Below the pieces are notes generated by a model, which was not told where the DNA came from, did no database searches, and saw nothing but the letters and a program-made list of their open reading frames with translations. Both the position numbers and the translations under genes were made by a program. 64,000 nucleotides of DNA from Bacteroidetes bacterium HGW-Bacteroidetes-7 (GTDB lineage: Bacteria > Bacteroidota > Bacteroidia > Bacteroidales > UBA932), in contig PHDA01000001.1 of assembly GCA_002842465.1 (NCBI GenBank), forward strand, positions 1-64,000, written 5' to 3'. Shown here piece after piece: positions 16,755-26,854 of this stretch; within the stretch, counting starts at the first letter, position 1; every line of letters starts with the position of its first letter.

Positions 16755-17324
16755 ATGGAAAATGAAATATTAAAATACCTTTCGAAATACATTCCAATCA
16801 CCCAAGAGTTGGAGGAGGAGCTAAATAAAATAGAGTTTATAAAGCTCTTTCCGAAAGGGACTATTCTGCTTGAGGAGGGGAAAATTTCAAATGAGTGCTA
16901 TTTCATTATTAAAGGGTGTATCAGAAGCTTCTATAATAAGGATGGGGAGGAAAAAACAACGGAATTCTATACCGAAGAACAAGCCGTAATCCCCTCGGCA
17001 TACGGAAAGAAAATCCCCTCAGAATATTATATTGAGTGCATTGAGGATACTATTACCGGAGTAGGTACTCCTGAATTGGAAACAGAGGTGTACCGGAAAT
17101 TTCCTCAGGTAGAGTCATTAAATCGTGCCCTTGGGGAGGTTATAATGGCAAAATACCAGGATACGTTTGCTGAATTTAAGATGGCTTCACCCGAGGAGAG
17201 ATATCTGGCTCTGTTAAAAAACAGACCTGATTTAATTCAAAGAGCTCCCCAGCATCAAATAGCCAGTTATCTGGGAATTAAGCCCGAATCTTTAAGCCGG
17301 ATTCGTAAAAGGATAGTGAAATAA
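16755..17324 (+). CDS. Crp/Fnr-family transcriptional regulator
   Basis: A 189-residue regulator with an N-terminal cyclic-nucleotide-binding-like beta-roll (LFPKGTILLEEG, then YFIIKGCIRSFY) and a C-terminal helix-turn-helix (HQIASYLGIKPESLSRIRKRI, the last 25 residues). The pocket residues for cAMP are not conserved in an obvious way, as usual in Bacteroidetes members, so the ligand is unknown. It follows the GNAT gene by 7 nt. Confidence 0.88.
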   Translation: MENEILKYLSKYIPITQELEEELNKIEFIKLFPKGTILLEEGKISNECYFIIKGCIRSFYNKDGEEKTTEFYTEEQAVIPSAYGKKIPSEYYIECIEDTITGVGTPELETEVYRKFPQVESLNRALGEVIMAKYQDTFAEFKMASPEERYLALLKNRPDLIQRAPQHQIASYLGIKPESLSRIRKRIVK

Positions 17325-17382
17325 AAATTCTGCCTCCTGCATTTCTTAACTTAAGTCAACGAATTGGCATATAATGGCACTG

Positions 17383-17390
17383 TAATTTTG
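17383..17390 (+). promoter_or_regulatory. Candidate -7 box (TAATTTTG) for the methyltransferase gene
   Basis: TAATTTTG fits the Bacteroidetes TAnnTTTG consensus and lies 36 nt before the start codon at 17427. No good TTTG -33 box is at 19-20 nt, so this is a partial match. Confidence 0.4.
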
Positions 17391-17426
17391 TGTTAAAATA
17401 ATTATTCAACTTTAAATTCGGGTACT

Positions 17427-18047
17427 ATGTATAAAGACGAAAAATTCTGGAACAGAATCGCCTCAAAGTTTGACAGAATTGAGCAAAACGACCCTGCTTA
17501 CAAGATATTTATTGAAAAGGCAAGAGGGTATTTAAAAGCAGATGACACAATTTTAGATTTTGGTTGTGGTACCGGGCTTATTTGCAATGAAATTTCCGAA
17601 AATGTAGAGTTTATTCATGCGATTGACATTTCCACCAAAATGATTGAAATTTCTAAAAATAAAGCTGCGCTGCGTAATATTAAAAACATTGATTTTGAAC
17701 GCACAACAATATTCAATGAAAAATTCAAACCCGGTTCATTAGATGCAATTATTGCCTTAAATGTATTTCATCTATTAGAAGACCCTCAAACGCATTTTCA
17801 AAGAATAAATCAAATACTAAAACCTGGAGGTCTGATAATTTCATCAACTCCTTGCATGAGCGAAACCCAATTTTTAAATACAACTCTTAAACTCTTCTCT
17901 ATCATTGGAATGACGCCAAAATTAAACTCCTTTACAAGTTCTGAGTTGGAACAGATGCTCTTAAGCGAATCCTTTAAAACAATTGAGTTTGGCAGAATAA
18001 AACCTAAATCTCCAATATATATTTGTATTTTAGAGAAGCAATCATAA
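17427..18047 (+). CDS. Class I SAM-dependent methyltransferase
   Basis: A 206-residue Rossmann-fold methyltransferase. Motif I is ILDFGCGTGLI (about residues 42-52), followed by the acidic AIDIS loop and the post-II motif LDAIIALNVFHLL. The C-terminal part, with LKPGGLIISSTP, is also typical. The substrate is a small molecule or lipid that cannot be deduced. It has its own candidate -7 box and is 13 nt ahead of a GNAT gene, which may be co-transcribed. Confidence 0.85.
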   Translation: MYKDEKFWNRIASKFDRIEQNDPAYKIFIEKARGYLKADDTILDFGCGTGLICNEISENVEFIHAIDISTKMIEISKNKAALRNIKNIDFERTTIFNEKFKPGSLDAIIALNVFHLLEDPQTHFQRINQILKPGGLIISSTPCMSETQFLNTTLKLFSIIGMTPKLNSFTSSELEQMLLSESFKTIEFGRIKPKSPIYICILEKQS

Positions 18048-18060
18048 AACCACAAACCCT

Positions 18061-18516
18061 ATGAAAGTAATATCAGTACGGGAAAACCCCGAAATTAAAG
18101 ACCGGGCAATCAAGTATTTTCAAAGCAAATGGAAGAGTGTGTTTCCAATAATTTATGAAGATTGCATTAGTCACTCTATTGTCTCGCCTACTCCACTGCC
18201 ACAGTGGTACTTATTAGAAAAAGACGGCCAGATAATTGGCTGCGCAGGGCTCATTACCAACGATTTTATCAGCCGCATGGATCTCTGGCCGTGGGTAGCC
18301 GCCGTTTATATCGAGGAGGAGCACAGAGGCAATAATTACGGCTCTTTGCTGATTGACAAAGCCAAGGCAGACACCAGAGAGGCCGGGTTTAAACACCTGT
18401 ACCTGTGCACCGACCACATAGGCTATTACGAAAAATTCGGGTTCAAATACATCGGACAAGGCTATCACCCATGGGGCGAAGAGTCCAGGATTTATCAATT
18501 TAATGTAGAAAATTGA
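18061..18516 (+). CDS. GNAT-family N-acetyltransferase
   Basis: A 151-residue acetyltransferase with motif A VAAVYIEEEHRGNNYGSLLIDKA (R-G-x-x-Y-G loop) and motif B YYEKFGFKYIG at about residues 121-131. It is most like small-metabolite or aminoglycoside-type acetyltransferases, with no clear substrate. It follows the methyltransferase by 13 nt. Confidence 0.85.
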   Translation: MKVISVRENPEIKDRAIKYFQSKWKSVFPIIYEDCISHSIVSPTPLPQWYLLEKDGQIIGCAGLITNDFISRMDLWPWVAAVYIEEEHRGNNYGSLLIDKAKADTREAGFKHLYLCTDHIGYYEKFGFKYIGQGYHPWGEESRIYQFNVEN

Positions 18517-18572
18517 GATAAATTAATAAAGCACAACAAAACTTAAACAACGACTCTTTTTATTTAAGTTAT

Positions 18573-18603
18573 TTTGTATTTTCTTAAATAGCGGCTATCT
18601 TTG
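18573..18603 (+). promoter_or_regulatory. Bacteroidetes-type promoter before fic-DUF4180-ydeI
   Basis: TTTG (18573-18576), 19 nt, TATCTTTG (18596-18603): an exact match to the TTTG-N19-TAnnTTTG consensus. The start codon of the Fic gene is 16 nt downstream, giving a short leader. Confidence 0.75.
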
Positions 18604-18619
18604 TTTAAAATTATTTCAA

Positions 18620-19744
18620 ATGAAGCAATATAAATCTGGACAGTACATAAGTCAAGGATACTACAAGAGTTTTCAACCTTCATTAATCAACAAGCAACTG
18701 TACGTTGACAACATGGAGGTTTTAGACCTTCTTAGTCAAGCAGATAGAGAAATAGGTAGATTAGATATGTACTCAAAGTATATTCCTAATATAGATCTCT
18801 TTATTAGTATGCACGTACTTAAAGAAGCCACTCAAAGTAGCAAAATTGAAGGAACTCAAACTAATCTCGAAGAGGCTTTACTAGAAAAAGAAGATGTTCC
18901 TCTGGATAAAAGAGATGACTGGGAGGAAGTCCAGAACTATACAAAAGCAATGGAATGGGCTGTAAACGAACTAGAGAAACTTCCATTCTCTTCTAGATTA
19001 ATTCGCAAAACTCATAACATTCTGCTTCAGGGTGTTAGAGGAGAACGAAAACAGCCCGGTGAATTTAGAAATAGTCAGAATTGGATCGGTGGAGCAACTA
19101 TAAATGATGCGCTTTTTATCCCCCCGGTTCATACTTCTGTGCCAGAATTAATGAGTGATATCGAAGAGTTTCTTCACAACAAAGAAATTTATATACCTGA
19201 ATTACTAAAAATTGGGCTTGTACATTATCAATTTGAAACAATTCACCCATTCCTTGATGGAAACGGTAGAGTTGGCAGGTTGCTCATTCCATTATATTTA
19301 GTAAGCAAAGGAATACTGAAGAAACCTATCTTGTACCTATCCGATTTTTTTGAAAAGAACAGAAAACTATACTACGAAAACTTAATGTTGGTAAGAGATA
19401 AAAGCAATGTTTCACAATGGTTTAAGTTCTTTTTGGTTGGAATAATTGAAACTGCAAAGAGTGGCATAACAACATTTGACAATATACTTCAATTACAAAA
19501 ACAGGTTGAAACTAGCATTCAGAAATTAGGTAGCAGAGCAGCAAATGCAAAAAAGATTGTTGATTATTTGTACAATCATCCAATGATCAATGCAGAAAAA
19601 GTTAGTGAAGTAGCAGGAATATCCATGCCTTCGGCATACAAATTAATTGTTGATTTAGAAAAACTTAAAATTTTAAGAGAAGTAACAGGAGGTCAGCGAG
19701 GAAGAGTATATTTGTTTGATGACTATTTAAAACTTTTCAGATAA
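18620..19744 (+). CDS. Fic-family protein (AMPylase-like) with C-terminal winged helix
   Basis: A 374-residue class II Fic protein. The inhibitory helix motif SSKIEG (E77) precedes the Fic core, whose active loop HPFLDGNGRVGR (H209 catalytic) is intact, so AMP transfer to a target hydroxyl is expected once inhibition is relieved. The C-terminus (about 310-374) looks like a winged-helix DNA-binding segment. These proteins may act on their own promoter or on host targets. The upstream promoter at 18573-18603 and 20-nt spacing to the DUF4180 gene point to a three-gene operon. No toxin-type partner is adjacent. Confidence 0.9.
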   Translation: MKQYKSGQYISQGYYKSFQPSLINKQLYVDNMEVLDLLSQADREIGRLDMYSKYIPNIDLFISMHVLKEATQSSKIEGTQTNLEEALLEKEDVPLDKRDDWEEVQNYTKAMEWAVNELEKLPFSSRLIRKTHNILLQGVRGERKQPGEFRNSQNWIGGATINDALFIPPVHTSVPELMSDIEEFLHNKEIYIPELLKIGLVHYQFETIHPFLDGNGRVGRLLIPLYLVSKGILKKPILYLSDFFEKNRKLYYENLMLVRDKSNVSQWFKFFLVGIIETAKSGITTFDNILQLQKQVETSIQKLGSRAANAKKIVDYLYNHPMINAEKVSEVAGISMPSAYKLIVDLEKLKILREVTGGQRGRVYLFDDYLKLFR

Positions 19745-19764
19745 TTGAAAATGCAGATTGAAAA

Positions 19765-20127
19765 ATGAGAATTGAAACTCACATTATAAAAGATACAAAA
19801 ATTGCTGAAGTTATTTCTGATGTCAATATCATAAATGAGATTGAAGATGGAATAGACTTATTAGGAAGCCTCTACTATCAAGGTTTTGACAAAATTATAA
19901 TCCACGAAAAAAACATTACTCCAGATTTTTTTGATTTAAAAAACGGAATTGCCGGTGAAATACTTCAAAAGTTTTCGACATATCGTGTCCGATTGGCTAT
20001 TGTGGGTGATTTCTCCAAGTATTCAAGTAATAGTCTCAAAGATTTTATATTTGAAAGCAACAAAGGTCAACATATCAATTTTGTATCTTCGTGTACAGAA
20101 GCTGTAAATATTCTATCAAACAGATGA
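19765..20127 (+). CDS. DUF4180 domain-containing protein
   Basis: A 120-residue protein with the DUF4180 pattern (IAEVIS...DVNIINEIEDGIDLLG, then a YYQGFDKIIIHEKNITPDFFDL core, and a VRLAIVGDFSKY strand). The family has no known function; it is often found near acetyltransferases or regulators. It lies 20 nt after the Fic gene and its stop overlaps the next start (ATGA at 20124-20127). Confidence 0.8.
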   Translation: MRIETHIIKDTKIAEVISDVNIINEIEDGIDLLGSLYYQGFDKIIIHEKNITPDFFDLKNGIAGEILQKFSTYRVRLAIVGDFSKYSSNSLKDFIFESNKGQHINFVSSCTEAVNILSNR

Positions 20128-20726
20128 ATGAGAACAAACCCGAAAGCAATAAATTAAGCCCTGCTAAAGAGGCCGCTACATTTTTTAAAACCCAGGATGA
20201 TTTTAGAGAGTGGCTGGAAATTAATCACGAAAAAGAGACGGAACTAATTGTTGGATTTTATAAGGTGGGCAGCGGAAAACCATCAATGAACTGGTCGCAG
20301 TCGGTTGACCAGGCACTCTGTTTTGGCTGGATAGATAGTGTAAGAAGATCAATAGTCGACGAGAGCTATTGCATTCGTTTTACTCCGCGCAAGAGCACAA
20401 GTAACTGGAGTGCAATCAATTTAAAGAAAATTGAAGAGTTAACAAAAGCAGGTCTTATGAAGCCTGCGGGTCTTAAAGCTTTAAGTTTAAGGAGAGACAT
20501 TCAAACCGAGATTTACTCATACGAAAATGAGCCTGCAATTCTCGACTCCAATTACGAAAAACAATTCAGAGAGAACAAAATTGCCTGGGATTTTTTCATG
20601 AAACAGGCTCCTTCATACAGAAAAGCAGTACTGCGTTGGATAATGAGTGCCGCGCAAGAAAAAACCAGACAATCAAGATTAGAAAAAACAATAAATGAGT
20701 GCGCACAACAAAAGCGTCTTTCATAA
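20124..20726 (+). CDS. YdeI/OmdA-family protein
   Basis: A 200-residue protein when started at ATG 20124, which overlaps the DUF4180 stop codon; a longer in-frame GTG start at 20091 lies inside DUF4180 and is less likely. The central motif (WLEINHEKETELIVGFYKVGS, then SVDQALCFGWIDSVRRSI) is that of the YdeI family, described as bacteriocin-protection or OmpD-associated. Residues 135-200 form a conserved C-terminal helical domain. The reaction is unknown. It is the third gene of the Fic operon. Confidence 0.8.
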   Translation: MNENKPESNKLSPAKEAATFFKTQDDFREWLEINHEKETELIVGFYKVGSGKPSMNWSQSVDQALCFGWIDSVRRSIVDESYCIRFTPRKSTSNWSAINLKKIEELTKAGLMKPAGLKALSLRRDIQTEIYSYENEPAILDSNYEKQFRENKIAWDFFMKQAPSYRKAVLRWIMSAAQEKTRQSRLEKTINECAQQKRLS

Positions 20727-20752
20727 CAAAGTAATCCCCTCTAAACTAGTTG

Positions 20753-20782
20753 TTTGACACTTACTGCTCCAATGTAATTTTG
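20753..20782 (+). promoter_or_regulatory. Bacteroidetes-type promoter upstream of the FISUMP lipoprotein
   Basis: TTTG (20753-20756), 18 nt, TAATTTTG (20775-20782). A second -7-like box, TAACTTTG, is at 20817-20824. The leader to the start codon at 20897 is long (about 70-115 nt) and contains an 18-codon open frame (20844-20900) whose stop overlaps the lipoprotein ATG. Confidence 0.6.
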
Positions 20783-20896
20783 GCAACATGCAAATAATAT
20801 TCTATAAAAATTATTCTAACTTTGAATTAACAGTAGATAGCTTATGTTTAAATTAGAAAACAAACAACTTGGAACAGCTTTAATTATTGGTAGAAT

Positions 20897-21652
20897 ATGA
20901 AAAAAATGAAATCTTTAGCCCGCCTGTTTTTGATATCAGGATTATTTATTGCAGCTTTTACAGCATGTGAAAAAGAAGAAGAAGGTCTGTTAGGTTCTAA
21001 TCCAATTGGAGGAACAATTGTTGATGCAGACGGAAATGTCTATAATACAGTACAAATTGGAGATCAGGTGTGGACAGTAGAGAATCTTAGAACTACCAAG
21101 TATAATAACGGCAGCAATATTCCAAACCTTACCGTCCCAAAGGATTGGGCTTATGCAAAAAGTGGTGCATATTGCAATTATAATAACCTCGAAAGCAATG
21201 TAGAACTTTACGGGAGGCTATACAACTGGTTTGCTATCAGCACAGGCAAACTGGCCCCTGCCGGATGGCGTGTTGCCACCGAAAACGATTGGGTAAAACT
21301 GGCAAGCTATCTCAGTGCAAACCGATATCTTATAGACACAACAAGGCTTGGGAGTACAGTCACCAAATTAATCTGTGCCAAAACAAACTGGCCATATAGC
21401 TCCTTATCTGGAACTCCCGGAATGAATCCTCAGTACAACAACACCACAGGCTTTACCGGCCTTCCCGGAGGTGTGCGATGGGGTCATGGAGAGTTCGAAT
21501 ATATAGGACGTTACGCTTATTGGTGGAACTCAACACAACATAGTTCTGACTATGCCCGTCACCGCTATATCCATAACTCAACAGCAGACTTGCTATGGGT
21601 TCCCGGTCATCTCAAGCAGTGTGGCTTTGCTGTACGACTTGTAAAAAATTAA
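20897..21652 (+). CDS. FISUMP-domain lipoprotein
   Basis: A 251-residue exported lipoprotein. A signal peptide ends in a lipobox AFTAC (Cys about 24), so the protein is anchored in a membrane by lipid. The rest is the Fibrobacter-succinogenes major paralogous domain: DADGNVYNTVQIGDQVWTVENLRTTKYNNG at residues 42-71, LYGRLYNWFAI, and WRVATENDW, ending in a CGFAVRLVKN tail. The domain is a lectin-like fold of unknown binding target on the cell surface. It has its own promoter region and is followed by a separate small lipoprotein. Confidence 0.85.
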   Translation: MKKMKSLARLFLISGLFIAAFTACEKEEEGLLGSNPIGGTIVDADGNVYNTVQIGDQVWTVENLRTTKYNNGSNIPNLTVPKDWAYAKSGAYCNYNNLESNVELYGRLYNWFAISTGKLAPAGWRVATENDWVKLASYLSANRYLIDTTRLGSTVTKLICAKTNWPYSSLSGTPGMNPQYNNTTGFTGLPGGVRWGHGEFEYIGRYAYWWNSTQHSSDYARHRYIHNSTADLLWVPGHLKQCGFAVRLVKN

Positions 21653-21771
21653 CAAATAAACCTCCGCACCACTTTCGTTCCCAAATCGTAAATAGTTTAA
21701 TATTTGATGATTTAGTGCTAACTTTCTGATAGCATTGCGTAAATTTATTTCAAACCTTAACATTAACGGCT

Positions 21772-22212
21772 ATGAAAACAAATAATTTACGCAAACTTAT
21801 CCTATTAATCCCGGCGCTATTACTCATAGCAATTCCTTCTTGTGAGTTTGAAGCCGCAGACGACAAACCCGGGTACACCTATAAATTAAGAATAGAAATG
21901 ACAAACTCCTCTTCTGAGGGAGTAAATTTTATTGTTGTGCAAAAAAAAGAGACTGTCGCTGCCGGAAACTATGTACACCCGGGAGATACAAGAACAACTT
22001 TACACCAAATAAATGTTCTTAAGCAGTACGAAGTCACCATTAACGCCCACCAGGATGGAAAGGTCATAACAAAATCTGTCCTACTAAATGCGGACGACTG
22101 GCAGTGGGAGTATCCAAACGATTTACTTGGAAAACAGGGTGCTGAAACAGATTTAAAAATAAAAGCAATATTCAACGGCTCAGCTGTCTCCATACAGGTT
22201 ACTCAACTTTAA
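21772..22212 (+). CDS. Hypothetical lipoprotein, 146 aa
   Basis: A small lipoprotein with a clear signal peptide and lipobox (AIPSC, Cys at about 24), then a short charged linker and a beta-rich domain. No family recognised. The 119-nt upstream gap contains a degenerate version of the CTCCGCGCCACTTTTGG element found near katG (here CTCCGCACCACTTTCG at about 21661). Confidence 0.6.
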   Translation: MKTNNLRKLILLIPALLLIAIPSCEFEAADDKPGYTYKLRIEMTNSSSEGVNFIVVQKKETVAAGNYVHPGDTRTTLHQINVLKQYEVTINAHQDGKVITKSVLLNADDWQWEYPNDLLGKQGAETDLKIKAIFNGSAVSIQVTQL

Positions 22213-22217
22213 ATTAG

Positions 22218-24464
<2,247 letters not shown>

Positions 24465-24470
24465 AACTAA

Positions 24471-24608
24471 TCTCCGCGCCACTTTTGGATATATGTTTGT
24501 ATATCAGGCATTCCATAATGAGACTTGAGCAGTGATAAGGTGAAAATCGCTTAAGTCTCTTTTGCAAATAGCACATTAATAATTAGTTGTCCAAAAGTGG
24601 CGCGGAGA
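24471..24608. repeat. 138-bp inverted-repeat element (MITE-like) between katG and DUF5916 gene
   Basis: The 19-bp arms 24471-24489 (TCTCCGCGCCACTTTTGGA) and 24590-24608 are perfect reverse complements. Inside is a second pair, 24520-24530 and 24549-24559 (10 of 11 bases pair). The left arm begins six bases after the katG stop codon. No coding frame lies inside. A single-copy CTCCGCGCC fragment also occurs near 32868, and a degenerate one near 21661. The structure could be a miniature mobile element or a large transcribed hairpin. Confidence 0.7.
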
Positions 24609-24617
24609 AAATTTTGC

Positions 24618-24625
24618 TATCTTTG
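24618..24625 (+). promoter_or_regulatory. Candidate -7 box (TATCTTTG) for the DUF5916 gene
   Basis: TATCTTTG lies 25 nt before the ATG at 24651 and directly after the right arm of the inverted repeat, so the -33 region falls inside that arm. If the element moved in, it replaced the original upstream promoter half. Confidence 0.5.
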
Positions 24626-24650
24626 GGCTGCAAAACTTAAAAAAACACCT

Positions 24651-26822
24651 ATGTATCAAAGAGTCGTATTTTTTGTATCATTTTTGGCAATGGTTTTACA
24701 GGTGGGCAGACTTAATGCCCAGAACACACAACCAAATGTAATTCAAGCAGTACGGGTAGCAGACCCAATACATATTGACGGAAATTTAAACAAAGCAATC
24801 TGGCAGAATGCAATTCCGGTGACAAATTTCACTCAGCGCGAACCTGCCGAGGGAGAACAACCATCTGAACAAACTAAGGTGGCAATACTCTACGACCAGC
24901 ACAACATATACTTTGGAATCTGGTGCTACGACTCTCAGCCCGATAAAATCTCTGCAAAAAAGATGAACCGCGACTTTAACTGGGGCAGCGACGACAATAT
25001 CGAAATAATGATAAGCCCCTTTAACGACAACCGTAACGGTTATCTGTTCATTACCAATCCAAACGGAGCAATGGCAGATGTGTGGCTTGGAAACGGAGGC
25101 GGAAACAACACAGACTGGAACGGAGTGTGGGATGTGAGGGTTACTCGCGACAAAAACGGTTGGTACGCCGAGTTTGTAATCCCCTTCTCTACCCTTAAGT
25201 TCAAAAATGAAGAGGTTCAGACCTGGGCAGTAAACTTCGAAAGAAACATTCGCCGCAAAAACGAACAGGTCCGCTGGCAAGGTTGGTCTCGCCAGTTTGA
25301 TATTGACAACATCACCCAAAGCGGTAAGCTTGAAGGCCTTGCTAATATTAAACAAAAAGAGAAGGTAGAGATTTTGCCCTATATTAGCGGAGGTGTAGAG
25401 TGGCTTAACGACAAACCTCAAGGGACCTATAAGGTGGGAGGTGAGGTAAATTACGATATCAGCCCCACGATGAAACTCAATTTTACCCTTAATACCGACT
25501 TCGCCCAGGTTGAGTCTGATAGAAGAGAGGTTAATCTCTCCCGTTTCTCAATCTACTACCCTGAAAAGAGGCAGTTTTTTCTTGAGGGAAAGAGCTACTT
25601 TGATATGAACGTCTCTTCGGCACGCCTCTTTTACAGCCGGAGGATTGGAATAGCCGGAGAGTCAATAGTACCGGTAATTGGCGGAGGAAGACTGTTCGGA
25701 AAAATCAATAAAACCAGCATCGGAATTATGACTCTTCAGACTGCTGCTCTTAAGGGAGATGTCGCGAGTGCCAACTCCTCTGTATTTAGGGTAAAACAAG
25801 ACATCTTTGAAGAATCAAGCATAGGTTTTATCTCAACCCAGAAATTCAGCAACGGATACTACAGCGCCCTCTACGGTGCAGACTTCACCTACAACACATC
25901 AAAATTCCTCGGCAACAAAAACCTAATGACCGGCTTCTCCGGAGCAATTACAACCGAATATAAAAAAGAAAATACAACCAATAATAATACAGATAATGCA
26001 ACATACCACGTATTCCTCTTCTACCCCAACGATATAATCAACTTTAATGCAGGCTTCAACACAATTCAGGAGAACTTCAGGCCTGCTCTTGGCTTTGTAA
26101 ATCGCGCAAACTTTAAACGATTGTACACTCAGCTGGACTACAGACCAAGAATTAAAAAAATGGACGGATTAATTCGCTCTTTCTCATTCAAAGTCTTTGA
26201 GTTGCAATACTTCATTAACGACAAAACAGGCTTCACAGAAACTATATCCGCTGAATTTCGCCCTTTGGGCATAAACTTCCAAAGTGGCGATTACATTGGC
26301 TTTAACTATGAATTCCAGCAGGATAACCCTAATGAAGATTTTGGACTTATTGACGGTGTGATAATTCCCAAAGGGCAGTACAACGACAACAACTTTAGCG
26401 CTGAGTTTCATTCCTTTGACGGCAGACCCATAAACGCAGGCATAGAATATGAGAAGGGCACATTTTACACAGGCAGCCGGTCAAACATAGAGATGTACCT
26501 CAACTTAAGCGTCAACAGACACTTGAGTTTCAGTGCTGACTGGAGCAGGAACAACCTTGACATGCCCGAAGGGTACTTTAAGGTAAATGAGTTTGGAGGA
26601 AGGGTTAACTACGCCTTCAACCCCAAGCTTAATACATCGGTATTTGCTCAGTGGAATAACGAACACCATGAGGTCATTCTAAACGGCCGTATTAACTGGA
26701 TCCCTAAAATCGGCAGCTTCTTTTACTTTGTGGTAAACCAGCATATAGACACCGCCAACAACACCTTTAAACTCACCCGCACCACCATCCTCGCCAAACT
26801 TATATGGCGCTTTGCTGTGTAA
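24651..26822 (+). CDS. DUF5916 domain-containing outer-membrane protein
   Basis: A 723-residue exported protein. ATG 24651 is chosen over the GTG at 24597 because it begins a normal signal peptide (hydrophobic core, cleavage after LNA-Q) and lies behind the -7 box. Residues 25-230 are a carbohydrate-binding family 9-like sandwich (HIDGNLNKAIWQNAIPV, then FGIWCYDSQPDK), and the remainder is a beta-barrel typical of DUF5916 (ESDRREVNLSRFSIYYPEKRQFFLEG near 305). The role is unknown; such proteins sit in the outer membrane of Bacteroidetes. The 3' end is 32 nt from the next gene. Confidence 0.88.
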   Translation: MYQRVVFFVSFLAMVLQVGRLNAQNTQPNVIQAVRVADPIHIDGNLNKAIWQNAIPVTNFTQREPAEGEQPSEQTKVAILYDQHNIYFGIWCYDSQPDKISAKKMNRDFNWGSDDNIEIMISPFNDNRNGYLFITNPNGAMADVWLGNGGGNNTDWNGVWDVRVTRDKNGWYAEFVIPFSTLKFKNEEVQTWAVNFERNIRRKNEQVRWQGWSRQFDIDNITQSGKLEGLANIKQKEKVEILPYISGGVEWLNDKPQGTYKVGGEVNYDISPTMKLNFTLNTDFAQVESDRREVNLSRFSIYYPEKRQFFLEGKSYFDMNVSSARLFYSRRIGIAGESIVPVIGGGRLFGKINKTSIGIMTLQTAALKGDVASANSSVFRVKQDIFEESSIGFISTQKFSNGYYSALYGADFTYNTSKFLGNKNLMTGFSGAITTEYKKENTTNNNTDNATYHVFLFYPNDIINFNAGFNTIQENFRPALGFVNRANFKRLYTQLDYRPRIKKMDGLIRSFSFKVFELQYFINDKTGFTETISAEFRPLGINFQSGDYIGFNYEFQQDNPNEDFGLIDGVIIPKGQYNDNNFSAEFHSFDGRPINAGIEYEKGTFYTGSRSNIEMYLNLSVNRHLSFSADWSRNNLDMPEGYFKVNEFGGRVNYAFNPKLNTSVFAQWNNEHHEVILNGRINWIPKIGSFFYFVVNQHIDTANNTFKLTRTTILAKLIWRFAV

Positions 26823-26854
26823 AATTTTTCGTAAATTCACACAAAACTTACTCT

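Noticed and set aside
24597-24650. GTG start for the DUF5916 gene
   Set aside because: It would add 18 residues ahead of a normal signal peptide and begins inside the inverted repeat and -7 box. ATG 24651 is better.
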